This document shows positions 45,601 to 60,600 of a stretch of DNA of 64,000 nucleotides, in pieces. The DNA lies in the NCBI GenBank assembly GCA_028752905.1, contig JAQNBH010000010.1, forward strand, positions 29,016,970 through 29,080,969, in the 5' to 3' direction. Source of the DNA: Cladorhizidae sp. MBARI D1340-BT2. Lineage: Eukaryota; Porifera; Demospongiae; Poecilosclerida; Cladorhizidae. A program made the translations under genes and the position numbers. Positions within the stretch are counted from its first letter, which is position 1. Every line of letters begins with the position of its first letter. The notes beneath the pieces were generated by a model, which was not told the origin of the DNA, made no database searches, and worked only from the letters and a program-made list of their open reading frames with translations.

Positions 45601-48600
45601 CGAGATAAAGAGGTTCATTGCCCTCATTATAACCATGAGCGTGGACAATCATACCAGCTTGGAAGAGAAATTGCTGTTGATGAATAAATTGGATTCAAGG
45701 GGAGGGTCTGGTTCATCCAGTACTTGTCCATGAAGCCCAAAAGTGGGGTACGAAAGCTTATGTCCTGGCACACAGCTCTAGAGGATATACTGTATGTAGG
45801 TGAGGAGACTTTAGTATACACATGATGGGGCTTTCACTGTCCCCTGTGGAGGATGACCATATTCTCGTATGGGATGCCACTTGTATAGACACCTTGCACC
45901 ACAATAATATGATATATACACTTGTACTCACTTTAAAAAAGTAGTGGCTTTGGTGCATTTGGTACAGTTCGGGTGAACAGGGGGGGGGTTCCTGCATGTA
46001 TCAAGGCCAAAGACAAAATGAAAAAGAGTCTGTAAGTACAAATGGTGTCCATGCCTTGAAATGGATGGACAAGAGAGCTGTGACCATTCTGAGTACTATC
46101 CATGATGATAGCACAGTTGGTAGATCATCTAAAGCTGAAATATATACTAGCACTAGCTATAGAACAACTTCATTTGCTTGGTAGTCTACTAGCTACCTCC
46201 AATGCTAGCTATGTATCAGCTACAACTGCCTTCTTCAAGCGCTAGCTAATTTGCTATAATGATCATCTAAAACTGCCAACTTCAAGCTCTAGCTAATTTG
46301 CCAGCCATAAAGATCAGCTCAAACTGCCTATACACTTCAAGCGCTAGCTACTTGGCTATCTAAAATGGCAACTTTAATTTGCTTATAAAGATCAGCTAAA
46401 ACTGCCTATACACTTCAAGCGCCATCTAATTTGCTAGCTATAATGATCATCTAAAACTGCCAACTTCAAACGCTAGCCAATTTGCTAGCTATAAAGATCA
46501 GCTAAAACTGCCTATACACATGAAGCGCTAGCTACTTGGCTAGCTATAAAGATGGCCTAAACTACGAGAGCTAGATACTTTGCGCTACCCAAAGATGACC
46601 TACAATTATTTACTTTACTAATAATAATTATTAGCTAAGCTATATAGGATCATGTAAAGAGTAAGACTCCAGAGTCCGAAAAATCAGTGCGCGTCAATTA
46701 ATTTTCGCGGTATATATCTACTATCTTAAACACGCGCGCTACAACTCGCGCGCTAAAATGGAGGGTTCAGAAGGCATACCTCAGGATAGAACAATATTCA
46801 GTAACACAACTTCATATTAAAACTTCATAAAACAACAAATGCAGCAAAAACCACCAACAACAAAAAATTATAATAAACATCAGAGGACAAAATTATACAG
46901 GGTACTGTGTTTTGATTGCTTGTATGATGCTGGCAAAAGCTTCAGCAGTTGTGCGGGCATTCCTCTCCCTCCACATAAACTCGAGGTATGAAGGAAGTTG
47001 ATCACGGTGGACTTGTCTCCCTGGAGACAAGAGCAAAGAGAACCATCAAGTATAATTATCTCTACTATTATATCTAAAAATATCGACATATACATACAAA
47101 CCATGCCGAATCTTCTTTACGGTTTTACACGCAGGACACCCCCATGCAAATCCATCTTTCAGGCTGGACTTCTTACGTCCAACCATAGTTACATTGCAAC
47201 TGTACACCAAGATACAACACCAAACATGTTTATCATAATAATTATTATTATCCTATTATTATTACTTTTTAGATATTTTTTCCCTTACATTCCACAAGTA
47301 ACAGTACTTGCCAAAAGAGATTTGCTCCTAAAGTAGTCAATGACTTCCTTGTTTTCCCCAAATGCAGCAGGAGCAATCGACCTGATCGTTGTTGAAGCCA
47401 TCTCTGTACATAGCGCGCGCGTTTAAGATAAGTAGCGTTTTAAAATATATACCGCGAAAATTAATTGACGCACACTGATTTTTCGGACTCTGGAGTCTTA
47501 CTCTTTACATGATCCGCTATATAAATATGATCTACAACTGCCTACTTCGAGCGCTAGCTATAAGATGACCTACAGCTAGCTACCTACAGCTGGCTACCTC
47601 GAGTGCTACCTAAAAAGATGACCTATCAGGCCCGTAGCCAGAAAAATGAGTGGGGGGTTCTGTTGGTAAATATTGGGACCTTTTGGGTCTCGAAGCGACC
47701 CAAGGGGGAAGGTGTGGTAGGGGGATGTGCTCTCTCCTGTGCAAATATCGGAAACAAAATAAGCATTTTAAACATAATAATAAATGACTATTTATTAATT
47801 TATTAAGAGATTAAACTAGAGATTAAACTATCTAATAAGAGTTTCAAGTTCCATTCTCCTTGGGTGTAAGTGTCCAAATATTTCAACAACTTCATCCAGA
47901 TTAATTGTTGTGTTAAATGTATATGTAAGAGTGCTAGATATGTCAGGCGTTCTTGGTTCATAGATGCTCTTAGGTAATTGTTGAGACATTTAAGTGTACT
48001 GCCACTTCTTTCGCATTCACAAGATGTTACTGGCAAAGTGCATGTGATTTGCAAGAGAACATGAATGTTTGGAAAAAATGCTGCATCACAATCCTTCAAG
48101 GCACTAGATGGTGTGGATTCTCTTTTGTGAAAGGGTACATTTGCATATCTTGATTTCCAGCGAGTGAGTTCAGTTTCTATTAGTTCTGGTGATGGCAAAT
48201 CCTGGTGATAAGTTTCAACAACTGTGCTGATATCAAATGATCTTGTGGTAATCAGAGATGGTACAAGTACCAGAAGAGATGAAGCAGTTGCTGACAATGA
48301 TGAGAACCTTTCATTTAAGCTAGTGCAGATATGGTCAAGGAATGGAATAGCAAGATTACTCTTGAAGTAATCAAATACTGATTCTGCTGGTGCATTACCA
48401 CGGTGCTGCCGTCTGCTTGCTATCATTGGCTTACTCGGGGTGGTGCCCACCTTATCAGCCATCAAGACAGCCTTGTCATATATTTTCTGAAAGTTTTCTT
48501 CTCCTTGCTTTTTTAGGCGGCAAAAAGGAAGTTAGAGCCTGGCAGTTCTTGGCTGCCCTTTTCAGTTCTCTCTTTCTTTGCTGGGACCTACCAGGCATAC

Positions 48601-51600
48601 TTGATTCTTTTGAGTGCTAACCACATAAAATGCAGCTGTCAGCTTTTCTTTAAATAAATTTTAACAAACCACAAATTAACCAACACAAATTCATTGTAGA
48701 TGTACATACTCCATGATGTGGTTAACATCATTGTAGCTATGTAAGTAGCTTTGTGAAAGAAAGTGTGGACCCAATTAAAAGGGTGGACCCAACTGAAAGG
48801 GTGGACAGTGGGGGGGGGGGGGTTCTAGAGAACCCTGAGAACCCCCCTGGCTACGGCTGGCTACGGGCTTGCCTATATACAACTACCTAACAAAGTGGTT
48901 AGCTCATCCACATAATAATACTTACTTGGAGTCTAGCTTCACTTGTCTTGCCATCTCAAAAGGTTCTTCTAGCCTGGTGTTGGGTAGAAAGTTAGGAGAT
49001 AGTCAGAATATCACTCGTATGCTCACCTAAACAAGCCTAAAAAATACAAAACAAAACCAATTAAATATCAGGTGATTTCAAAAACGGGTGATTCCCCTCC
49101 GTGTGCAGGGGAAATTACCTGGGTAAATCCTTTTGCAGAAGTAGCTCTATATACTGCACACCAGGTGGACTTGGAAATTCTCTCTCCATCTTTGACATTT
49201 TTCCTTGATGTCTATCCCGTAATAACACCTTCATTCTCACCACTAGTATGTAGCAATCCCTCTTTAACCCTCTCACAGGTAACTTTAGAGGGGTTTTTTC
49301 CTCAAAATTAATGATTTTCTTAATATATATTATATTTAAAGATGCATGATGTAAAGTACCTAGCAACCATATATCAGGTGATAGCTAATGAGTGGATGAA
49401 TATTGTAACAAAATTTGGTGGCCTAGCAATAGACCACAACATTGTGAATCTAATTTATAAGAAACAGGAACTGTTTCTAGCTTTCATTATTATGTCCACT
49501 AAGAATTTTCAACAGTTTACTATTGCTCATTGGGTGACAGGTTAGTAACTGACAATAGTAACTGACAATAGAAGAATATATTTTTGGCAAACATATAATT
49601 ATGAATATCATTATATGAAGCTAACAACCACATAACTGTGAATATCATAACATGGAGCTGAATAGGAAGGGGTACTTATATCACTGACTCATTAGAGTCA
49701 GAAGGAGAGATGTTTGAAGGACCTAAATATATCAGAATAAATCTTATTATACCTTTACATTGCTAGATTATGTTACAGCATACCTGTAAGAGAGGTAGCA
49801 GCAGGTGGGCAAGGGCTAGGGCTACCAATGACAGATTTTGTCGAGATGCTAGCTCATCACATCAACCTCATGGCTTCCCAAGTAAGCATGGGTATTTTCC
49901 AAGAGTTATCACTCTTTGGAGAGGCAAAAATCATCATAAAAAAGCAACCGATAACATCATCTCGATTATATCGAACCGACATCTATATTCCCAAACCGGA
50001 AGTGAAGTTTGACATCACGTTTTTCATGGTTACCTACATTATACATATGTTATATTTTAAAACTTTATAGAGCAAAGCTTTAACTATGCGAAAATATATT
50101 TATTTCATTTTTTTTGTTGAATGGTTAATTTTTTATAATTTTTTTAGTAGCGGTAATACCATTTCGCGCCTATAGCCGGTGAGAGGGTTAACCCTCTCAC
50201 CGGTAACTTTACAGATTCTCAAAATGAATGATTTTCTTAATATATATTATATTTAAAGATGCATGATGTAAAGTACCTAGCAACCATACATCAGGTGATA
50301 GCTAATGAGTAGATGAATATTGTAACAAAATTTGGTGGCCTAGCAATAAACCACAACATCGTGAATCTCATTATAAGAAACGGGAACTGTTTCTAGCTTT
50401 CATTATTATGTCCACTAAGAATGTTCAACAGTTTACTATTGCTCATTGAGTGACAGGTTACTAAGTGACAATCGAAGAATATATTTTTGGCAAACATAAT
50501 ATAACTATGAATATCATTATATGAAGCTGACAACCACCACATAACTGTGAATATCATAACATGGAGATGAATAGGAAGGGGTACTTGTATCACTGACTCA
50601 TTAGAGTCAGAAGGAGAGATGTTTGTAGAACCTAAATATATCAGAATAAATCTTATTATACCTTTACATTACTAGATTATGTTACATGCATACCAGCAAG
50701 AGAGGTATATAGCAGCAGGTGGGCAAGGGCTAGGGCTACCAATGACAGATCTTGTCAGAGCTGCTAGCTCATATACGTCAAACTCGTGGCTTCCCAAGTA
50801 AGCAGGGATATTTTCTTTATCTTCTCAAAGAGTTATCACTCTTGGAGAGGCCAAAATCATCATAAAAAAGCTGACCGATAACTTCATCTCGATTATATCG
50901 AACCGACATCTATATTCCAAAACCGGAAGTGAAGTTTGACGTCACGTTTTTCATGGTTACCTACGTTATACATACGTTAATCATAGAGCAAAGCTTTAGG
51001 TATGCAAAAATATGTTTATTTAATTTTTTGGTTGAATGGTTAATTTTTATTATTTATTTAGTACCGGTAATACCATTTCGCGCCTACAGGCGCTTATGCC
51101 GGTGAGAGGATTAAACAGAAGGATCATTAATGGCACACTTGAGCTAATCACCACTACCCTAATCTATGAATTACCCCATTGCATAGTCACATATAGAAAA
51201 ATAGTCTATAGCATTCACTGTTCCGAAACTTTGACATGCGGCCAACAACTATAATATTCCCATTGAGTTGAATAAAGATGGGGCCTCTCTAAAAGCAACT
51301 TTATATAAAATTGATCACGCGAGCCAAATGCATTTTACTATGGTTACCACAACTCCTCTTGTTGTGTAAATATATGCTATCATCATTTACTTGCATGGAT
51401 ATATCTACTAATGACCTTAAGGCACATACATACTATAGCAAGAAAATGGATAAAAGGCGAGTTGAAAATGATATTAATGTGTATGCATCTCTTGTCTTCA
51501 GAGTTTGAGCTTTTCAGCTGCTTTCCCTTCAGATGTCAATTGCATATTGTCACGGGGTTAGTGAGTCTGCAAAAAATAATTTTAGTCCTTAAAAAGATGA

Positions 51601-54600
51601 AATATTTTCAATTTTAAACACAAAGTTTTGATGGTTAACTCTAGTTTGTTGAAGGTTGTCACACTAGACATGCATAGTATATGCATGTGCTCTTGTCCTT
51701 GAACTACAAAACAACAAGCACAACTACAATAGCTTTAGAGTGGTTTTATTCTCCCTTCTCACTATTTTAGTTGCACCTGATGTGACTGCTACCAATTTCC
51801 AAGAATTTATTGATATAAACAGCACCTTGACTCAGAAGTGTTGCTATGAGGGATTACCTATCCCATCAGTGAAGTGGAAACATAATGAACTACCTCTCAG
51901 CAGCAGCAATGACTCGATAACCATCACTACCACCAATGATACATCTAGTGTCACTTCTACACTGCAGTGGGTGAATTTATCTAGCGATACTGTTGGCACA
52001 TTCACATGTGTGGCCACCAACAACGTTGGCTCTGCAAATAAATCCATCAATGTTCAGATTCGAAGTAAGCTTGTCACTTTGTTTTTATCTTTATTTTCTC
52101 ATGAGTTTTATTGGGTGTAACTGTATATGCCTGGTTATCACTGACCCTCCCATGTGTGTTGTATTTGCTGTTGGCCTATACCTGCATAGTCCAAATCTAT
52201 CTGGAGGGTGTGTACTATTAAGAAGAAGTTTTGTGTCCAACATTCATCCTACTAGGTCATTGCAATAGCATCAAATAAATTACCGCATCTCCTCCATTAA
52301 AAAGAGTGCATTCTATATTCATTTCATGAGTTGCCTAGCTGTGTATTCTAATTGTCGGTTTCGGGATATTAAATGGTGCAATGTCTAAAGGAGAAAATGC
52401 GGTAAGTTTGTCTGTGTCCTTGTGATATGTACTATCATCAAGTTACAAATGACCTTCCCAATAATCAACTTGAATTTTTACTCTGTCGACATTAAAACTA
52501 GATGTTCTAGACTTCATCAGAATCATCAAAGTGTTCAGTCGTTCTTGTGAACACGATCCAATTTCACTTGTGACTCTGCAAGAAATCGTTAACTATGCTG
52601 TTTGTAGCTGCCTAAATAGCACAAAATACGCATCTGCCTCATTATTAAACACACTCATAAATTTAGCCAAAACTGGACCAGCCAGACCGTTGGAGCCACC
52701 CATGTCATAATATTAACAAAGATATTCACAAATTACATTTTAATCAACACTCTAAACCCATGAGTCACTTTTATAAATGGAAAATTTACATCCCTTTTGA
52801 ATCAGACTAGATCAGGTCCTGACCTAGCTAATTATAAATAGCTCCCAATAAAATAGTAGATCCCTCACACACAATAAATTATTACTTTTTCTAGCTTCAC
52901 CAAAACTTGGATTTTTCCTCGTGGTTTATTTTTGCACCCTATAAACTTAAAGTGAAATACAACTAGCTTTAAACACACTCATGACTATATTGCCACAAAG
53001 ATTCAAATCAAAGTAGACTACAGATAATTACGACAAGCAAATAGGCTAAACATTAATACACATTCCAAATACACCAGAATCAACTATATTGGTTTGTAAT
53101 ATAGACACATTTTCTCATACTGTAGCTCTAATCTAACATTGTAATTATTTTCTGATTATGACAATTAAAGTTCATTTCGTTGACCTACATGTACCAAAAT
53201 TCACTTTTTACAGGCTACCGGCTGAACTCACTATACAAGTACATATGATAGACAATCATATTACCTACCTTTACATGTACAACCTAGATGCACTTAGCTA
53301 GCTCTTGCTCTATATGTCTCAAAGAGAACAGAAAATCAGATTGAAGAAACACAGTAATCTCTTCATAGCTGAAAGGCCTGGTATGAAATTCAAATTTAGC
53401 TATACCATTTAGTAATTTCATGAACAGTGAAATATGCACTAATAAATATTTATGAAATCTAGTTTGATAAATCTAACTTCACAGAATTTTCGGCTGTATC
53501 TCACAAAATTCATCAGTGCTGGTGCAATTTACACTCATTTTGATTACCAGACCAGTTCTGGCAGTCATGTAACAGAACTAGTTGGTGAGATTCCAGACTT
53601 CATCACGGATGAGTATCAGGGAGAGGAGTCATAAGTAGTATGCCTCTTTGACTCTGCATCTGTGGCAATATGTTTGTCTGTCAATAAACTTAACATCTAG
53701 TCCTCTTCTTGCTCCATTAGTGTTATATATTCTCCCACTGCGTATGTGGTATTATGGGAATAATGTTCTTTAAGAGAGACTCTCCAGATTTTTAATTTAT
53801 TATTCCTTCTTCCTTCATAAAACAGTAGCTATACATATATGCAAGTGAATTTTCAGGTGTCAGTAATATTGATGAAGAACTAGAGCATCTATATAGTCGA
53901 AACATCAAGTGAATTTTTTGAGAAGGTGATTCTAATATTGATAGTTCCATTATATAGTTTTGGACATTTCTATTCATGCATTTGCTCCAAATTTAAAGAA
54001 TGATTTCTCAAGACATGGTTTTTTGGTCCCATGGATAAAAATATGTATATATCGTTATGTATTCTTCCCAAAGAACTTTCCGTTGACATAATAAAATTAC
54101 TATAATCTTCTCAATCATCACTCAACATTTTGAATTGATGCTCTAGCCTTCATCAGAAATAAAACGATCATTATTCCTGATGAAGGCTCTATTGAAACAT
54201 CGGTAGAGTACAATAATTATTTCTTATTGTAATGTCTCTATTCTTGCTCAAATTTTATAATTTTGATATCAATTTTATTATTGCTTGTGCATTTATAGTA
54301 TTCTTATATGTATCATCGTGGCAAAAGCCAACTTTCATGTGGACAGTGACCTTCAGACATCACCTTTGTATATGTGCACCTTTAGATGCAATTGTGAAAC
54401 CTTTCACCATGAAGTATGCTAATTGACAACACTAAACCACATTGTTCTGACAACAAATAATCAACAGGGCATATACATAAATTAAATACACCATTAGAAA
54501 GCTTATCCAAGAACTGATTATTACTAGTAAATCCTTATTCTAGAATTATGACATTGGGAGTACAACCATACCAAAATATAGATCCCTGTAGCTAGGCCTT

Positions 54601-57600
54601 CACCCATCTTTATTACATACCACATCAGAGATATCATTAAAATCTATTTAAATTATTCATTTGTTTGGAGAATGAGAACCCATTTCACAAGCACATATAA
54701 AGGCTGTAAGAGATGGACAGAAATACAGCTCATCAAAATTTGTCGTTCTGAAAAACAAGGTCCTAAAATCAATTCATCATGACATTTTTTATCCTTGGGT
54801 GCTACTAGATTTCAATGAAGAAAATATTTCTATTCTAATAACCTTCAACCTAAAATTTTAATACAATTTGAAGTTAATTTTGAGAAGGTTATTAAAATGT
54901 TATTATGTCAACTGAGAGTTCATTGAGGGAAAAATTCTTGTTGGTTTTTCAAATTTCAACCAGTTTCATTTGCTTTTCATGGGCATTTCATGTGTTTCAT
55001 GCAAGCAAGACACTCCTAGACCATTATAAGTTAATTATTGCATGTGATTCCTATAATTATATATAGAAGACAGACAATAATTATATATATGTTTCTGTAA
55101 TTAACAACACAAAACTAATACAGAAACTAATACAGAAACAAAGTGATTATTATGTTCTTATCTGCACCTCTATATTATGAATAAAACAGTAGATCATTCA
55201 AAGAAAAAATAATCAATATTATTAAATATATATTAAACAGGTTTTCCTAGATCATATTTATTTGTATGCCATGTTAAACTTATAGTAAAATGCAACAAAC
55301 TTTCAGTGTATTCCAGTGAAAGATTTTATAAAACATAGAGCCCAGAAGGATTACTACAAAATTAGGAAAAGTAGGCTAAAGAATTTGGAATATTTGGATC
55401 AAAACACCCCAACTTTGTTTGACATTTAGACCGATTTCCTCAGCTAACCTAGATATAAATATTGACATTCCAATCTTATTCTTGTGCCTCAAACATTGTT
55501 TGCTGTGTTAAGTTGACCTAAATGTAGCTACTAAACTGCATAGAATTTGAGAAGACCCACTGTTTAATCAAGTGCTGGTCAAACTCTCTATAGAATTATG
55601 CTAGATACATAAATAAAAAATTGCCCATATCCCTCAATTTTCAAACATGCAGCTGTGGCTAAACTCTGGTCATGCATCCATAATAAACAGCTGCTTTTGT
55701 CCATCTGCTATTTCCGAAAATATGCCACTCTTATAATGCGCAATAATTGAAACAAACAATATTTACATATCACATGTACAAAGACACCACCAGTAAGCCA
55801 TTAATGTTTAAAAAGAACCTTCCCCAAACTTACCAGTAGACCACATTGCCCAGAAATTTAATGACTTGATATGCAAGGTTAATGTATGTAGCAATATATA
55901 CTAATGTATATTCTGTACTTTGTGTAATATGCTATTCAGGTATTTTTCAAGATATTCAAACTTTAAGCAGAATTCTTTACTTGAGCCATTTCCTATGAAA
56001 TAGATATTATATTCACCAACTAGCATTTCCATTAATTTTTTTAATTCCTTAGGATTTTCTAACTTTTATTTGAAAAAATGTGTGGTACATTTTATCACTT
56101 TAGCCAGGTTTCATGTGCATTTCATTACCATATCATTTTAATGCTATATATACCTATGCATACATTGTCCTGGTTTTACTACAGATTTAGTTCTATACAC
56201 CTTCTACCCAGACACTTTTAGATGCACCCGATTTCAATACACAGTATACACATGCACTCTCTCCTTATCAACAACTACTATACAACAACAAGCATATTTT
56301 AGTGACATTATTATCTTTGCTCACTATTTTAGCTGCACCTAATGTGACTACCACCAATAGTCCCTTGGAAGCATTTGATATAAACAGCATTTTGATTCTG
56401 GTGTGTAACTTTGAGGGAATACCTCTCCCCTCAATGGAATGGATGCACAATGGACTACCTCTCAGCAACAGCAATGAATCGATCAACATCACGACCAGCA
56501 GTGATCAGTTTAGTGGCACTTCTATACTGCAGTGGGTAAATACATCTATGGATACTGTTGGTATATTCTCATGTGTCGCCACAAACAGCTTGGACTCTGC
56601 AAATCAATCAATCAATGTTCAGATTCGGAGTAAGTTTGTCCCTTGGTTTCATGTGACTGTGTCTAACTGTGAATTAGTCAGTCTCTGTCTATCACAGACT
56701 GTTCTAGAAGGTGTGGTGAATGCACAGTTGGCCTATGCCTGAGAAAACAAGACCCGCCTATAGGGCATGTTCTATCACTACCCGTATAAACCACAAAGAA
56801 TGTGGATGAAAGTATCCATAATATGAACATGAGCTGTTAATTTATACAATTTCAATGAAAGTAATGTGTAAATTAAGATTTTCACTTATTATGCAACTAT
56901 GAAATTATTGTTTAATAAAGTTTTGGCACACGAAATATAGTAGGAGTGAAATATGCATGAAAAACCAAGAATCATAAAACGATAGACATATGGAAAGTAT
57001 TGAATATTTGGTATGCATGTTTGCATTAATATTATTATATTCTTTAAACATTTATTTTTCTTGTTAGAACCAAATAGCTTACAATATTTAAGCCTACTCA
57101 ACATTCTTTCCCCGCAAACCTAAAATGCACTTACTATTACTTGTATTAACATATCCAAGGACTAGGAAGCCTAGTGCTATTTATGAAAAAGTAGCTATGT
57201 GTGGGCCATATTTATATATAAGCAGACCTTTGCCAAACTGTGTGGATTACTAGTGCAAATCCCTCATGCTTTGATACTTGCTTGTGTATAAGCAAGGAAA
57301 GCACCAGCAAGACTGACAGGGTGGTGCTGTAGGTCATGTGGGAAATCCTAATCTCAGGCTTGTGGTGTAAGGCAGACAATGCTCCCTCCAACTGACTTAA
57401 CTTACAATTCTTGTAGCAACTTTTGTGCTTATGTAGAGGCCGTTTTGAAACTGAACAAGCCCCAATTTTACCTGGCATGGTGACTAAGTTTCCAACTCAA
57501 AATTTCTCCTCTACTGACTACATAACTGGTAGCTATCTAGCTAATAATAATTAATGAAATTAACCAGACTAAGAATAGACTAGTACACTGTTCAAAGAAA

Positions 57601-60600
57601 ACAATATGTATATAATTATTTGTTCTAGTATAAATACATTAAATAGATTATGCTTATTTGTATGCCATGTTAAACTTATAGTAAAATGCAACGAACTTTC
57701 AGTGTATTCCAGTTAATATTTAGAAAGCTTTTATAAAATACAATGCCAAGAAGGAATTAAAAATTAAAACACACTATCAGGTAGAGTAGGCTAAAGAATT
57801 TGATATAATTATAAATTATTTGAATCAAAACACCCCTGACATTTAGACAAAATCGTAAATCCATGTTCAAGTACAATTTAGCAAGCTCTACAGACACTTT
57901 TAGATGCACCTGTTCAATGTTGATTTCAATACACAGTATGCACATTTACTCTGTCGTTATCATCAACTACTATACAACAACAAGCACCATTGTAGTGACT
58001 ATATTCTCTTTGCTCACTATTTTAGCTGCACCTAATGTGACTACCACCAATAGACCCTTGGAAGCATTTGACATAAACAGCATTTTGATTCTGATGTGTA
58101 GCTTTGAGGGAATACCTCTCCCCTCAATGGAATGGATGCACAATGGACTACTACCTCTCAGCAACAGCAATGAATCGATCAACATCACGACCATCAGTGA
58201 TCAGTTTAGTGGCACTTCTATACTGCAGTGGGTAAATACATCTATGGATACTGTTGGTATATTCTCATGTGTCGCCACCAACAGCTTGGACTCTGCAAAT
58301 CAATCAATCAATGTTCAGATTCGGAGTAAGTTTGTCCCTTGGTTTCATGTCACTGTGTCTAACTGTGAGTTAGTCATCAGTCTCTGTCTATCACAGACTG
58401 TTCTAGAAAGTGTGGTGAATGCACAGTTGGCCTATGCCTGAGAAAACAAGACCCGCCTATAGGGCATGTTCTATCACTACCCGTATAAACCACAAAGAAC
58501 GTGGATGAAAGTATCCATAATATGAACATGAGCTGTTAATTTATACAATTTCAATGAAAGTAATGTGTAAATTAAGATTTTAACTTATTATGCAACTATG
58601 AAATTATTGTTTAATAAAGGTTTGGCACACAAAATATAGTAGGAGTGAAATATGCATGAAAATCCAAGAATCATAAAACGATAGAAAGTTTAGAACATAT
58701 GGAAAGTATTGAATATTTGGTATGCATGTTTGCGTTAATATAATTATATTTTTTAACATTTATTTTTCTTGTTAGAACCAAATAGCATACAATATTTAAG
58801 CCTACTCAACATTCTTTCCCCGCAAACCTGAAATGCACTTACCATTACTTGTATTTTAACACATCCTAGGACTAGTGCTATTTATGAAAAAGTATCTATG
58901 TGTGGGACATATTTATATATAAGCAGACCTTTGCCAAACTGTGTGGATTACTAGTGCAAATTCCTCATGCATTGATACGTGCTTGTGTATAAGCAAGGGA
59001 AGCACCAGCAAGACTGACAGGGTGGTGCTATAGGTCATGTGGGAAATCTTAATCTCAGGCTTGTGGTGTAAGGCAGACAATGCTCCCTCCAACTGACTTA
59101 ACTTACAACTCTTGTAGCACTTTTGTGCTTATGTAGAGGCCGTTTTGAAACTGAACAAGCCCCAATTTTACCTGGCATGGTGACTAAGTTTCCAACTCAA
59201 AATTTCTCCTCTACTGACTACATAACTGGTAGCTATCTAGCTAATAATAATTAATGAAAATAACCAGACTAAGAATAGACTAGTACACTCTTCAAAGAAA
59301 ACAATATGTATTTAATTATTTGTTGTAGTATAAATACATTAAATAGATTATGCTTATTTGTATGCCATGTTAAACTTATAGTAAAATGCAACCCACTTTC
59401 AGTGTATTCCAGTTAATATTTTATAAAATACAATGCCAAGAAGGAATTAAAAATTAAAACACACTATCAGATAGAGTAGGCTAAAGAATTTGATATAATT
59501 ATAAATTATTTGAATCAAAACACCCCTGACATTTAGACAAAATCGTAAATCCATGTTCAAGTACAATTTAGCAAGCTCTACAGACACTTTTAGATGCACC
59601 TGTTCAAGGTTGATTTCAATACACAGTATGCACATTTACTCTGTCATTATCATCAACTACTATACAACAACAAGTACCATTGTAGTGACTTTATTCTCTT
59701 TGCTCACTATTTTAGCTGCACCTAATGTGACTACCACCAATAGACCCTTGGAAGCATTTGACATAAACAGAATTTTGATTCTGATGTGTAGCTTTGAGGG
59801 AATACCTATCCCCTCACTGGAATGGTTGCACAATGGACTACTTCTCAGCAACAGCAATGAATCGATCAACATCACGACCAGCAGTGATCAGTTTAGTGGC
59901 ACTTCTATGCTGCAGTGGGTAAATACATCTAAGGATACTGTTGGTATATTCTCATGTGTCGCCACAAACAGCTTGGACTCTGCAAATCAATCCATCAATG
60001 TTCAGATTCGGAGTAAGTTTCTCCTTTTGTTTTATGTCACACTGATTTTAAGGGTGTAACTGTGGGTTAGTCCATCTCCACCTATCAGACATTGTTATAG
60101 AAGGTGTGGTGAATGCATATTCCTATGCCTGTGAAAGCCAGACCCACTTATAGGGCATGTTCTCTGACTACCTGAATAAACTTTAAAGAAAACGGACGAA
60201 AAAAGCATGAGCTGTTAAATGTAAATAGTTTCCATGAAAGTGATATGGAAATTAAGATTTTCCTAAGATATGAAATTATTGTTTGGAAAGGTGTTTTCAC
60301 AAAATATTTGATAGGAGTGAAATATGCATGGAAATCCATGACTCATTAAATGTTAAAATGTGTAGAACATTAAAAAAACATGGAAAGTATTGAATATTTG
60401 GTTCCTGTTTGCTTTTTATTATATATATTTTTTAATTCATACCTTTCTTGTTAGAACCAACTATCCTATAAACATTGTGTCTTCAATCAAGCACACTTTT
60501 CTCAACAACTTTCAATTGCACAGAGTTTGACTTATATTCACCTATTCAAGCACAGGATAGCCTAGTAGTATTTAAGCCCCAAAAAATCGCTAGCCTTATT

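Larger units (their letters stand above)
56190..59580. repeat. Two nearly identical ~1.69-kb tandem units carrying Ig-array exons
   Basis: Exon starts are 56333, 58026 and 59716, that is 1693 and 1690 nt apart. Intron text after exon 2 (56640-57540) repeats after exon 3 (58335-59240) with a few percent difference. The unit after exon 4 (60013-60950) is more diverged. Confidence 0.88.

Noticed and set aside
53452..53634. Open frame of 60 codons between Ig-array exons
   Set aside because: No Ig landmarks, no phase 1 acceptor and donor around it.
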